From Hydractinia symbiolongicarpus (lineage: Eukaryota > Cnidaria > Hydrozoa > Anthoathecata > Hydractiniidae), in NCBI RefSeq assembly GCF_029227915.1, contig NC_079875.1, positions 7,130,001 to 7,194,000 of the forward strand: a stretch of DNA of 64,000 nucleotides, in the 5' to 3' direction. Below, piece after piece: positions 12,597-25,387 of this stretch (position 1 is the first letter of the stretch; each line of letters opens with the position of its first letter). Both the position numbers and the translations under genes were made by a program. Under the pieces are notes generated by a model that saw nothing but the letters and a program-made list of their open reading frames with translations, was not told where the DNA came from and ran no database searches.

Positions 12597-14293
12597 GAAA
12601 ACAATTTACAACATCAGTGACACGGCGGCGTGCTTTAATCACGCAGGCTGATTATGAAGTATCGATTGCCAGAAAGAAATACTTTGAAACATGTATTACT
12701 GGTTTGAAATCAACTATTAACATTTTAAATAACCCAATTTGTTTATACAGCATAACAAGGAAAAAATTAAACCAGAACCCGCCTCCATACTAAATGGTTC
12801 GTTTGATTTTTATTATTTCCAAATCCCTAGAAACAACGTACATCATGCCTTATACGATTATCTCGTTCATCAGAAATAGTTTAAAATTGGTAGATCCGGA
12901 CTACCGTGATGCATTTCTGCAGATGTTTGGAATAGAATACTTGGAAAGCAAACATTTGGTTTGTATTTAACTATTGATGCTCAGTTTTACAATAAGCAAG
13001 CGTTAAAACTTGTATGTTCTTGCATGTTAGTGACTTGATTAAATTTGTTTAAGTGCTCTCCATGGTCGATGCTAATTACGTTTTTATAAAATATCCGTTA
13101 GGCAATCTTCTAAACCTCTGCGTGAAGTGGTGTTGTTTTCTATAATTGTTTTGATCTGTTTAAAACATCATTAACATTCTTTAAAAAATGGATTCAACGC
13201 GTAAAAGATTTAAGGTAAGAATTGTTACTAAAAGCAACAATGTACAAAAATAAATTAAAAGTTAATTTAAAATCAAAATCTTAACTAGCAAGGAAAGTAA
13301 TACATCGTTGTAAGGTTTTCTTTACATCAATGTTCAGGTTGGAATTTTTATTAAGACTATGAACATGTTAAGGACTAGATATCTCTAAAGCTTCGCCTGT
13401 CCTTTATATATCTCATTTCTTCTTTCTATGACATGACTTTTTCCCGCGCACAAAAACACAGACGGAATACGACTATCATTAAAGAGACGTATTTGTTGAT
13501 AAATTCCTTCATAGAGAATACAAAAACAAAATAATGTGAGTCTCAATTTTCTATGAAGAACTTATATGCTGTAAAAAATTACTTTAATGTCGCTCACTCC
13601 TAAACTTTATATCTAAATTTGTAAATCAGACGATGTATTTTCTATTTTAAGAAGAAATAAAAACATTTCAGATTGAAAACTTATGGATGGTGACGAAATT
13701 CTAATATCTGTAAGAACATGTACTTCTTTTTCAGTTTTTAACTGTTCACTTATCTTTTATATCTACCATTTTGTTTTTAGCTGTAACATTAGTAAAAACT
13801 TGTGTTAATGTTTCATGAGGTTGAACAATATTTTGAGGAGTGTAAACAATGCCTTGTGACAGTTTATTGTTGTTTATACTGTCGTTAAACGACGTTCATA
13901 TTCACACATCTTATTGCACGACAAGTTAAATTCCACGATCAAGATTTTGAAATGTTGGGAGGGGTGAGGGAAGCAATGAGTAAAAATCTAAGCGTCACTT
14001 TAAGTTTAGCGTCCATTAAATATTTTTAGTTATTATCTGTATTTTTATCTTTCAAGGTAAAAAATTGTTCTCATTAAAACATCTATTTAAAATGGATATT
14101 ATATAACACTTAACATAAATTATTATCATTTAAAGAAATGGTGAATATTATAGAACACTTTGCATTTTATCTTGTTTGGAGTGCTTCAGTTCTGATGTCT
14201 AAATGAAAATAAATGGAGAGTATAATACCGAATAATATAAGCAGAACTTGAACTCAAAATTTTTTTGCTAGAACATAGTTGTAATAATAAGAA
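12597..14293. other. Intergenic with one 58-codon ORF and a Helitron remnant
   Basis: A 58-aa frame at 12794-12970 (+, begins MVRLIFIISKSLE) matches nothing I recognise. A short ATG frame at 13188-13214 ends at a GTAAGA donor-like site, but no partner exon was found. A Helitron-like remnant lies at 13374-13487. Confidence 0.4.
13374..13487 (-). mobile_element. Helitron-like remnant
   Basis: On the minus strand it starts TCTCTTTAATGATAGTCG at 13487, as in copy B at 1.78 kb. It ends CTAG at 13377-13374 followed by T. The subterminal hairpin is mostly lost. Confidence 0.5.
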
Positions 14294-14660
14294 CTAGTCG
14301 ATAATCCCGTGGAAAAATCCTCTTATACAGAAAAAAAATGGAAGAGGTCCGTTATATGAATTTTAATTAAGGAGTTTCATACCGCGCGGGACTGGGCGCT
14401 AGCGAAGCGCTTTGGAGGGACAAATTTTTATATCCCCCGCAGAGCTAAGTACAAAAATGTGATTTTAGAAATTTGTATACTTGTTGTCTCTCAAACAGAA
14501 ACAAACACCATATGTTGTTGAAGAATGGATAAAGAGATATTGAGGTTAAAAGGATTTCAAAGACGTCATCAACCCATCCATTCCACCCTAGCACAGGGCT
14601 AAGCGTTAGCCCAGGTAAACATTGTTGAAAATTCATACAGGCGTGATTCCTGAAAAAAGT
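14294..14660 (-). repeat. Long Helitron-like relative, degenerate
   Basis: It begins on the plus strand with CTAGTCGATAATCCCGTGG and AAATCC.., then shares blocks with the 3.6-5.4 kb array (GGTCCGTTATATGAATTTTAA, GACGTCATCAACCCATCC). A GC-rich insert near 14385-14425 (ACCGCGCGGGACTGGGCGC) is unique to this copy. Confidence 0.45.
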
Positions 14661-16200
14661 TAAAAAATTAATTGTTACAGTGAACTGACCCGCATAGGCG
14701 TAACAGCCTTTTCCAAAAAACAGTCTATTGTTAACACTGAGCTAACCGCTTAGTACAGTTAAACAGATTTAAACAGTACCCTTCTCCAAAAAAACTTTAT
14801 TTATTATTTTAAATGACAACAACGTAAACAGCCTGTCCAATTTCTCAGCCATTTTTTTGCAAAAAAAGTTTTAAGGAAATTAATTGAAGATGTAGCTACC
14901 TGGCAAAAATGCATTTAGCATAAGATTTATTGCTGAGAATATTGCCATATTGATAGCCAAACTGGATTTTTATACTCTCACTTTTGATGTAAATAAATGA
15001 GCTAGCTAAATGGCTACATCCTTGACATAAAAATAAATGTTGGGTAGGAGAAAAACCTCTTATACCCAACAAAATTAGTAAAAAGTAAGGATATTAGCTA
15101 GCTAGCCTTCAAAATATTCGTTCCTAGCCAAAAATCCTAAAACTGGTGCGTAGCTAAAAACGTGACAATATATTTATCTTCACATTTTAGAACATAAAAA
15201 GAACAAATATTACAAATATAAAAAGCTTATAGAAGACAAAAAGGTGAAACAGACTTAGAAACAACACTGGCCACCATTACTTTTTAAATACTAAAATGGC
15301 GATCATGTTTCTTTGTTGGCATGTCTAGGCCTCGAAAGTCTTGGATTGGTTTTTCAAAGAATCAAGCGTTTTGATTGGTATGAACGTGCGAGCGGTTAAG
15401 ACAAAGTCAGTTAAACTGTCAGTAAAACCATCCTGTTTGTTTTCTGTGGCTTCCGAGCGGAATGGCGATTAAGGTCACGGGGGTAAATTATTATTAAAAA
15501 TGGCGCATTAAAAAAATAAATTCATTTTAATCACTTAATTTATTATTTGAATTAGAGGTTATCAATTAAATTAATTAAATTATGTAAGGAAATAAATTAA
15601 TTAATAAAATTTACAATTAAACAACCCCTTGAATTACAAAAAATCAAAGGAATATCGGTAACCCTTTTGAACAGACAAAATACGGATATTATTATAGAGA
15701 CTATCTACAGGTTTTCTTTGTAAACATAAAATTTATAAGCATATTCAGGCTTAGATTTACTAAAAAAGTTCTAAGCATAATGGTGAGGTTCAAGTTCTGC
15801 AATATTTGAAGGTCATACGCGAGAAACTTTGTTTTACAAAAACAGGAAACATTTTTTTCAGTTCATAGAAGGGTATTCTTAAAATAAAAGACATGAGTGA
15901 ATTTATTAACATTTTTAAAATAGTTCTCTTTGAGAATTAAACAAGAAGCCCTGGGGGCTCTAAGAATTTCCGCTCGCTACCAAAATATTTAATGACAACC
16001 TGCTACGTGCCAAACATTCGGAGAGGTTTGGTGCATGAAGCTCTGAAGATAAAACACACAAGGGACATATCATACAACAAACGCAAACAAAACGAAACGT
16101 GTCATAATAAACTCACATTTTAAAAGAAATTGCTAAGAAATTGCTAACAAAAAATACAGCCTAATGGTTGAAAGTCTTGTGATTGAAACGTTTATGGTCA
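14661..16200. other. No gene seen
   Basis: Very AT-rich around 15480-15620. A Helitron-type 5' end (TCTCTATAATAATATCCG, minus strand) sits at 15700, but its 3' end was not found. Confidence 0.5.
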
Positions 16201-16203
16201 TAA

Positions 16204-16590
16204 ACGGCATTTAGTTGACAAAAAAATCAAATTTTTGTATCATCATCATTTTCAGCATACTTTATTTGTTAACTGTGCCAAATTTGGCCGAAATTGAAGT
16301 GGTTTTAATTTTTGGACCAATTTTGACCTAACATGGCATTTAGGTGACAAAAATCAAAATTTTGATGTCACCATTATGTTCAGCATACTTCATTTGTTAA
16401 CTGTGCCAAATTTTGTTGAAAATAAAGTAGTTTTAATTTTTGGACCAATTTTGGCCTAAAATGACATTTAGGTGACAAAAATCAAAATTATAATGTCACC
16501 ATTATGTTCAGCATACTTTTTTTGTTAACTGTGCCAAATTTTGTCGAAAACAAATACCAATTTCGGCCTGAAACGTCATTTGGATGACTT
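16204..16590. repeat. Tandem repeat, about 128-bp unit, three copies
   Basis: Units start at about 16206, 16335 and 16463 with GGCATTTAGGTGACAAAAATC variants. A partial fourth start lies at 16575. Each holds TTCAGCATACTT, TTTGTTAACTGTGCCAAATTT and, in the first two, TTTTTGGACCAATTTTG. No coding frame runs through all the units. Confidence 0.75.
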
Positions 16591-17767
16591 CCCAGTACTT
16601 GGGAGCTTGGGTACGAAGTTTAAATCTGTGACGTTGCATTTGACCATTTAGGACAGGGTTAGTTAGTTAGTCGGTACCAATACTATCCTCCTCTCAGAAG
16701 AACGTGAAATCCCAGGGTCGATTTTTTCTCAAAAATGCTCCGAAAGAAAAAAACGACGGTTTTAAAGAATTTCCTACGCCTTTTCAGGCGCGGAAATTCA
16801 AAAACAAGTTTTCAAAATAAGGATACAGTAAGTATATCTTTACGTGCTTATAAGAAACTGTGGTCAGAATAGCATAAGAAGTTTTCTCTAAAGTTTACAC
16901 CCACATTCAATTTTGCTCTATTTTTAAAGAATGTTATATTGGCATTGCTATATTACTTAAAACAACACACAAATTATGGCGTCTGATATCGTGCATATAA
17001 GACACGTTATTTAGTTTAATAAACAACAAAAAGGGTTGTTGTATTTATCCACTTTTAACTGTCTATACATACATTATATTTGGAAACATAATATTAGCTA
17101 ATAACCAGTATTAAAAGCTGTGAAATATTTCTAATGAATTTGCAGCATTATTATCTAAGATGCAAAGAAAAGATAGAAAGGAACAGTGCTAATGTGTCTT
17201 GTTTTGCAAGCTAGTGGAAAGGATAAGAATGTTAGGTTATGACTAATCGCATATTGTTAGAAAAGCGGAAGAATATGAAAGTGTATGAGTCATATTGCGC
17301 GTGGGTTTATGTATTGTCTAATTTAATTACTAGCTATACTTCAAAAAGCCTTTCTTTTTGCAATTTCCATCGCGTGTGTATAAAAGTCAATCTTTTATTA
17401 CCTTGCATTAAAAATTCATGTTTTTAAATTTAGTTGAAAATTTAGAGGTACATAAAAGTATTGTCGTAGTCGTATTTATATGCTACGTTCACGAATTTTT
17501 AACTTCATACGACGACAGGAAGGCAGAGAACAGGAGAATAATAGTCAAAGCCTTCTTTTCTGGTTTTTTAATAAGTGTTGAAATGGTTTGCGCAAATAGC
17601 TGTTAAAATTGGACGTGTCATATTAAATTGCTTAGAAAATTGACTTCTAAGGGAGATTTTTTCTAGCTACCTTATTAACGTGAATCAATGCCGCACATAA
17701 AAAATCCAACACAAAAAAGTCCTTTTCCATGTATATCTTTAGGTTGAACAGAAAACGTTAGGTCGCC
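16591..17767. other. Upstream region of the GPCR gene; no gene seen
   Basis: Small ORFs at 17239-17427 and 17418-17606 (+) lack recognisable features. The last few hundred bases may hold the promoter and 5' UTR of the GPCR at 17768. I cannot pick out a core element. Confidence 0.4.
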
Positions 17768-18817
17768 ATGTTAACATTTACAAGACTGCCCATATCCCCA
17801 AGTTCGCCGTCACCAACTGCACGTCAGAACACCTTACCAACTGGTCAAACAGATGAGCAAATACTGAAGAAGTCAATTGATTTGAGTTTTGGATTAATTG
17901 TTGTTATACTAAACCTGATTGAAATCATTCTAATTAGTAAACTCAAGCGGCAAAAGAAAATTTACGAGATATGCATTTTAAGTTTATCCATCACTGATTT
18001 TTTATTTGGACTTTCAAACAGTGTGGTTAGTGCTGTTTACTTGTCACAAAATGCTCAAAATGATGAAGTACTGGAGATTACCTACACAACATATTTTTAT
18101 TTCGTTTTAAATTCAATCTTACACCTATCCTTGATTACATTAGATCGAGTTTGGTTAGTTTATAAACCATTAAAACATCGCATTCACGTGACCAGAAGAA
18201 GGATGTGTAAACTGCTCGCTATCACGTGGATAACTTCAACAGTAATCGCTATTGCCTTGTTTGTGTCAGACGAACTCACCGAAACATTCACGAAGTCAGT
18301 TGAGATGACATCGTATGTAAATACGACTGTTTCTGGTGTAGCAGGAACCAAATCATCTTACTCAGTTCAAGCAATCAAAAGAATACAGATTGAACAACAA
18401 TATTCTTCAATAATGCAATTGGTATTGTCAGTTTTTATAATTATCGCTGATGTATTCTTAATTTCAGCGTATTCTTTCATTATATTTGTACTTAAACGAA
18501 AGAAGAAAATTGCTACAAATCAAGAAGGGAATATAGAAAACAAAGTTTCTTTAATCTGTGCGTTAATTGCAGCAACATTTGTGATCTTTACCTTGCCATA
18601 CGCAGTGGCAAGACTCACAGTAGGTCACACTCCATTATGGGCAAATCTAATCTTGGTTTCAAATAGTGGATTGAACAGTATCATATATTTTTTTCGTGGA
18701 AAATGCGAAAACTATTTGGAAAAGCGAGACAGAACGCAAGTACAAATGAACGGCACCGGATCGACAACACCCTTAGGAACACCTATGACACACGCGAAAA
18801 ATCCGAAAGGTAATTAG
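17768..18817 (+). CDS. Class A (rhodopsin-like) GPCR, intact, single exon
   Basis: A 349-aa, intronless seven-helix receptor. The N-terminus is Ser/Pro/Thr-rich (1-35). TM1 is at about 38-58 with N49, and TM2 is at about 67-90 with D77 in LSITD. TM3 ends in DRVWL at 126-130, a DRY variant. TM4 contains W154. A long extracellular loop 2 (167-215) has NTT at 185-187. TM5 is at about 216-241. Intracellular loop 3 is basic and short (KRKKK). TM6 has FTLPY at 274-278 in place of CWxP. TM7 has NSIIY at 303-307 in place of NPxxY, followed by FFRGK. The N, D, W and TM7 landmarks are all present, so it is likely functional. The ligand is unknown. It is closely related to the two broken copies at 21.7-26.5 kb, which lie on the opposite strand. 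Confidence 0.93.
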   Translation: MLTFTRLPISPSSPSPTARQNTLPTGQTDEQILKKSIDLSFGLIVVILNLIEIILISKLKRQKKIYEICILSLSITDFLFGLSNSVVSAVYLSQNAQNDEVLEITYTTYFYFVLNSILHLSLITLDRVWLVYKPLKHRIHVTRRRMCKLLAITWITSTVIAIALFVSDELTETFTKSVEMTSYVNTTVSGVAGTKSSYSVQAIKRIQIEQQYSSIMQLVLSVFIIIADVFLISAYSFIIFVLKRKKKIATNQEGNIENKVSLICALIAATFVIFTLPYAVARLTVGHTPLWANLILVSNSGLNSIIYFFRGKCENYLEKRDRTQVQMNGTGSTTPLGTPMTHAKNPKGN

Positions 18818-20125
18818 CATCAGGTAGAAGTGGAACATAAAATTGCTTAGGACTATACTTCACGAGAAGTTCACGTATTTTGCAACAGCTTAGATACTTT
18901 CTTACGCAAAGTTTGTTGAGACAATGTTGATGTGATTAGATCAGAGTATTACAAGTACAGCAAGTTTATGTTTACAATATAACAAACATTGTATCGTATG
19001 TCCTTAAAAAACGCTTACTAAAATTTCTTTACCGATTTCTCAAATAATATTTCGTCTCGCTAATTCAATAAACCACTAAATCGCATCATATGCCTTATTT
19101 TGTTATCAATTTAATGTGGAAGAAATTTGCGTGTACGTATTAAGGCCATCCACCTAAGATAACACAACTTTTTTCTTTTTAACCCTCATTCTTTTTTCTA
19201 ATATTTTAAGATAATTATCCCTTTAAATTGTATCCCATTAAAGTGTATTATATTTATCTCATGGTTCTTAGCTCCAATATGTACTTTGTTGTAAAGAACA
19301 TATCGTTGGTTTTATTCTTAACACAGGTCTGTTTTCAAACCAAATAACTATATTCATAGACGTCTATAGCGCGATGTATATCTACTCCCCATCATAATTA
19401 AATAGAGAAATGTGAATCCTGCAGACATCATTCACCGCAAGCGGGAAATACAATTTTCGGGCATTTTAATTGGCTCAGCGTTCTCGATTATGGGCCGATA
19501 TGTGCCTGTATAGCCCGTCGTTAAGGAAAATGGCAGCTTATAATGTAAACAAGCAAGAAAGTCATGTTTTCACGAAGGATTGAACACAGCACAATTATTT
19601 TAGAATTCTAACAAAGTATTTACACAAATGCTGAATCAAAATTTTCAAATCCACCTTATGCTAAATGTAGGTTGGTAGCTGCACCTTTTACTGTTATATA
19701 AGCTTTAGAAAGTCTAAAATTTATTAATTCAGTAAGAGAACAGTCTCCATTAACCTGGTGATACTTGTGTTTATTTTGTAACTGCAGTTAATTTTAAAAC
19801 CACAGCCTGCAGGAGGTTTTTTTATTTACGCTGACATTTTGAGAAATTTTTGGAAAACTTATTCCACAATATAAAAGACTGAGTAATTATTTTAGCTGGA
19901 CTTGGTAAAAATGGGCTGTTTTCTATGTTTTTACTTAAACCGAAGTTGCGAGAAAGCTTTTTTTTAAAGGATTTTACGCCTATACAAGAATCAAGTGAAA
20001 GCTTCTCATTAAATTTCTTAAGTTTTTGTCTATGTGTTCGCACTATCATAGACGTTTATTGGGATTTGCAATATGCACTCTTTCCTCGTTTTTTATGAAA
20101 CATACAAACATAAAAATAATAATTG
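18818..20125. other. No gene seen
   Basis: 3' flank of the GPCR gene, with a possible AATAAA at about 19068. The minus-strand frame at 19822-20049 is Lys-rich and low in information; I do not support it as a gene. Confidence 0.5.
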
Positions 20126-20257
20126 TCTCTGTCTGTCATGCAAATAGCCGTGTTCTCTGTCTGTCATGCAAAATGGTATCTCAAGTAGCGAGACGCACGC
20201 AATGCGGTATAAAAAGGACGGGCGAACCTGTGTATTTTTTGACGGGCCACCGACTAG
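20126..20257 (+). mobile_element. Helitron-like non-autonomous element
   Basis: It starts TCTCTGTCTGTC, contains a second internal TTCTCTGTCTGTCATGC block and the GCGAGACGCACGC block, and ends CGACTAG|T at 20254-20257. The subterminal hairpin is partly eroded. Confidence 0.65.
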
Positions 20258-20989
20258 TATCTTAATAACCCTCATTTCCATGGGAAAACTCTGACGAAAT
20301 GAAATGCGCAGTTGACAAATTAGATCTCCTCGACATACTATATTGAAGTTTTTTATTGACGGATTATAGACAAATTTGTTGACGTCTTTTTCGATAGAAT
20401 TTGTTTACATGTCATGCTGACATGTTTTGTTTTATGACGTTGACATAACACGTGTTTTTATGATGTTATTTGCCAACATATCTTCTTTTGTTTTGTTTAA
20501 AATAATTTACTATTTTTATGTTATAAAAACATACAAAGCATTTTTGCGTTGTTGCTTTAAGGTTACTAACCATTAGTAAAACAAGATCCCGAAAAGATAT
20601 GTGTCAATATTGAGAAAGCACGTAACAATATTTATTGTCAATATATCTTGCTGATGTTTATTATGCTTTCCTCAATTACCATAAAATAAAATAAAAAAAT
20701 AAAAAATAAAAAATAACTATATTATAATAATAACCAACACATTTTAATATGTTAACTTTGTATAAATGAAAAATAATAGTAGTAACAATTTAACAATTAT
20801 TGCGAAAGTTTTTTATAAGTACAGTTGCCGATCGATATGCACATCCCGGGGTTCCGCATATCGAGCGGAACCTCGGATAAGTGGATCTTTCCCAGGTCCC
20901 TTAGATTAGCCTTAGAAAACTCTCTCAATTTCATCGGATAAGTGGAACATTTGATAATTGGAACCAATTTTCTGATGAGCCAAATTACA

Positions 20990-23900
20990 CACTTGTAACT
21001 GGAACTTTTGTTCAATTTTCGAAACAAATTTCGGAATTCCAATGCTCGAATGTGTTATTTTTTACATTCGAATCACGTGGGCGAGGACACATTACAGCTA
21101 AGTGGGGACCCCTTGAAGTTAAAGTAACTCATAAAATTGGACTTGCGATGTCTTAAATTACCTTTCTGTAAGCTTAGGCACTTGTATTTTCCTGACTTCT
21201 ATATTTTTTTCACAGAACGGCGTTTTTGACGAATTTGATGTTTGTTTGAAAGAAACTTCGTAACTAGTGAAACCACTGACTTTTATGCGAGCCGTTAAAT
21301 GGAAAAACTAGTCGTCATTATGTGACCCCTTTTAAGTTCAGAATTTGCATGTAAACACGTGCAAATTGTTTTTCTTTGTTACCAAAAAGATCTGTTTTAG
21401 CGCCATATAATGTGAAAATACACTCCTTGGAAATGCGGAATAAGGAATAATTTGCACTCTCTAAAATAATACTTGTAACTGTACTATTGGTTTAAAAACA
21501 AGTTGCCCAAAAAGTTAAAACATTTACACACATATATATTTTTATGGCTGGAGTCAAAGTATATCGTTTTATTGGAAAGTGTGTTATCTTTAAAAGCTAT
21601 ATTACATGCACACATTTGCCATGGTTCACAGGTATATAATTTATATATATATATAAAAATACATTTCCTATTTTTCGTAGTCAGAGTTCGTAGTCCAGTT
21701 CCTAAAAATAATCTATTAAAAGGAGGAAGAAAGTTTTCTTGTTTCTTTCCCGTCTGTATTTTTTATCAACAGCCCTGGCGTTGAAAGGGGTGTTGTTGAA
21801 GCTGTAGAATTTACCTGTGCGTTTTTTAGGGCTTGTTTTTCTTGATATCTCTCACATTTTCCACGAAAGAAGTATATAATACTATTTAAACCACTGTTTG
21901 AAACCAATATTAAATTCCCCCATAATGGAACGTTTCCTGTAATAAGTCGGACCAGTGCGTATGGTAAAGTGAAGATAACGAACGTAGCCACAATGAATAC
22001 ACATATGATTGATACTCTGTTTTCGTAGTGAGTTGGTGATGCTGTTGTACTTTGAAATCATTTGTTATGTTAGTAACTGTTGCGTTAACATAAGATGTTG
22101 TGACATGGGACTTGATGAACGCGTCTGATACTTTATCCGATGCATAAAGAGAAGCAGCTATAACAGTTGAAGTGATCCATGTAGCAGCTAACACGATACA
22201 AATTCTTTTTCTTGAAACGTAGGCTCTATGCTGCAGGGGTTTTAGAACCAACCACAAGCGATCAAAAGTTATCCAAATCAAATGTAGTATTGAGTTTAAA
22301 ACGAAATAAAAATATGTTGTGTATGTTATTTCTAATATGCTTTCATTTTGACCATTTTTCGAAAGATATATCGCACTGACAACGCTGTTTGAAATTCCGA
22401 AAAGCAAATCTGTAACGGAGAGACTCAGAATACATATTTCGTATATTTTCTTTTTTCGTTTAATTCTGCTGATTAGAATAATTTCAGCGATGTTTAGTAT
22501 CACAACGATTAAACCAAACGTTAGATCAATCGATCTTTTCATCATTTGTTCATCGTTAGGGCCCTGGGATGGAGGTGGAGGCCTTATATGACCAGTAGGA
22601 GGCAATCGACTAAATCCAGGAAGTCCAGTTCTTGGTTGCATGCTACCAGGTGGAAAGAGACTAGGACGAAACATTATGTACTTTGTTTAATGTCTAAATT
22701 AAAATAGGCGAGTCAAGAAAAATAAAAAAGCTTAAAAAAACATTTAATCTGTTTTACTAAAAAATAATTATGGTTCGTATTTATCTCACCACAACGAACA
22801 TTTAGCGATTCGCGTAGCATACATTACAAAGTCTTCATCGCCCATTTAAACTTAATGAACTAAAAACACACTAACTATATCATGCAAATTCTATAAAACT
22901 GCTTTTCTACTAAAAACATAATAAAGTTTGATTTCGACGTTTTATCTGTTTTTTAACAAAATTTTTGTTTTTTAAAATTCAACTGCTTTTAGCTGTAAAA
23001 AAATGTATGAATAAAAAAATTTTTTTAGTACAGTCGTCCTCAACGTCGTCTGCAAACGTTATTCAAAGTAGATCATGGTATTCATTCATTTTCCTTTGTA
23101 TATATATTTTCTTTCTAAACTCTTTTTAATATTCTTATGTCATCTTTTAATATTCTCTTACATCTTAACACAACGTTACCACTATTTTATCTATGTGAGA
23201 AATAAATAGTGTGACGAAATGTAAACAAGATTAAAACAAAAATTACAACACAAGTTTAAAAGCGGAAGAATATTTAAGTAAACAAACTTTATTTGCAACT
23301 ACAAAATCTATATCTGTCTTCAAATTATGACTTTTTATGACAATATAATTTGCGCTAAATTACCTACCGTTTGCATAAACTAAAACTGAACTTGTTCAGA
23401 CTTTTGTGAGAAATGTTGCAAGAAATAAAACGGTGTGTTAAAGGAAGATCAAGCTCAAAGTTCTTTCCTATAATGTTGTAATTAAGTTTTAATTAAACTC
23501 CTTATCCATTTTTCACAATAGGTATTTTTAACATTGTTTTGTTAAAAACACTAATTAGGAAATTAAAGCTGGATCACACTAGCCTGAAAAAAGTAATAAA
23601 AGGGCACGTTTGCATGAATTTATACAGTTAAGGGGGAAACGCAAAGTTGGGAGTAAAATATTTTAACTTTGGTTGGTTAAAATGGCTACCTGAGAAAAAG
23701 GATAAAAATGTTAGATTATTGCAGATATAAATCCTAAAAGATAAAAACAAAACAAAAAAATCAATATGTATTTTCAAAAGTAAATGTTTTTCGGCTTACG
23801 TCATCATCAGTACTATACAAAGTTAAAAATTAAAAGTTTACTCTATTTTATATACAAAGTTGATGCATTAGAAACCGCATAATACATGAAATAAAAGTAA

Positions 23901-24150
23901 CAAGTGTAATAATTATTAAAGGATAATTTACGTGATGCCCTTGTGAAATAGAAGTTTTTTTTAGTTTCTTTTTTAATTGTTTAAAGTCGGCTCCGTGATG
24001 TAATATAGGAATCTTCAAGGTTTTTTTTCTGTCTATAATTAAATTTTAAATACTAAATGGCGAAGAGATTAAATAAACAAAATAATTTTCGTTTGAAATG
24101 AAAAAGAACATTAGGTCGATTTAACCCAGTACACGACGTTGCTCATTTTT
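20990..24150. repeat. Tandem segmental duplication, unit 1
   Basis: Homologous in the same order to about 24230-28080. Landmarks shared by both units are TTACATTCGAATCA, ACGGCGTTTTTGAC/ACGACGTTTTTGAC, the GPCR pseudogene, CTTTTCTACT..AAACATAAT, a CAACACAACGTTACCACTAT block with AAATAGTGTGACGAAATG, ACACTAG..CTGAAA, and CAAAGTTGGGAGT. About 300 bp near 23755-24080 is present only in this unit. Confidence 0.85.
21716..22674 (-). pseudogene. GPCR copy 1, broken by an internal deletion
   Basis: The frame opens at 22674 with an N-terminus like the intact receptor, runs through TM1-TM4 including DRLWL, and reaches NDFK. About 200 bp encoding the rest of extracellular loop 2, TM5 and part of loop 3 is then missing. 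The sequence resumes at the CAACTCACTACGA junction in another frame. TM6 (FTLPYALVRL), TM7 (NSGLNSIIYFF) and a Ser/Thr-rich C-terminus stay open in that second frame to the stop at 21716. Without TM5 it cannot fold as a seven-helix receptor. An assembly or allelic deletion remains possible. Confidence 0.85.
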
Positions 24151-25387
24151 TTTGAATTCAAATGCTCCTGAGTTGTTTATGTTATTATTGTTTTTAGATA
24201 AACAACAGTAGAATAAATTTAAATTAAAAATAACAGGAAATTTTCCTCCATTCTCAAAACAAATTCCGGACTTCCAGCGCTTGATTGTGCTTTTTTACAT
24301 TCGAATCATGAGCGTGGTGATACATTACAACTCAGTGGCTACATAAAAGTAATTCTCGTAAATTGAACTTATGTCTTAAATTACCCTTTCTCGAAGCTTA
24401 GACAACCGTATTTTTATGAATTCTATATTTTTTTCACAGAACGACGTTTTTGACAAAATTAATGTTTGTTTAAAGGAAACTTCGAAGCTAGTGAAACCAT
24501 TTTCTTCGGTCCAAGGAAAGTTTCACTTATCCAGCGGCACCTGTAGTTTGTCTAAGCAAAAATCGTGGCTTCTATAAACTACGGATGGAAAATTAGGAGA
24601 TAAAAATTATTCTCTAAGTCATGTAAATATGAGTTAAAAGAAAAATATGTATTAATATTGAGAATTTCAAGCTATTTTCAATACGATAACAAAGCTATAA
24701 AACAAATACCAAACAAATTACTTCTTAATAAAAAAGCTTTTTATCTTCTCTATTTTAAGTTCTGTTAAAAAGGAAAGAAAATTCATTGCATTGGTTTGAA
24801 AGCATAGATTAGCCTACATAGATTAAATTATGGATACCAAAGACTATTTTGATATTTTTATTCACTTTAAATGTTAAGTATGATGTTTAAATGTGAAATT
24901 GTTTTTTCCCTCAGTACTGATAAACTTTTCACTCCACAGGCCTGATTTCTAACCAATCCATTAAAGCGAAGACTAGCAGTCATTACGTGCATCCTTTAAG
25001 TAAAATAAAACAACTATAAATGTACATAGATGCAAAAAAGTTTCTTGTTATGAAAAAAGATCTCCTCTAACGCTATATAATTTGAAAATACAATCCTTGT
25101 AAGCGCATGTTAAGGAAAAATTTGCACTCTATAAAATAATCCAAACGAGTTAAAAAATTTACACACATTTATATTCATATTACTTGACCAGAAATATATC
25201 GTTTTATTCTAAAGTGTGTTATTCTAAAGCCTATATTACATGCAATTATTTATTGTAATAGATCAGACGTATATTTTTTTTAATACATTATAAATTTTTT
25301 GAGTTAATAAACAGTCTAGTTTCTAAAAATACTATATTAAAAGGACGAAGAATGCTTTTTTTGGTTCTTTCCAGTTTGTAATTTTTA

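Noticed and set aside
16204-16590. CRISPR-like array
   Set aside because: Units of 128 bp follow one another without unique spacers, in a eukaryotic context.
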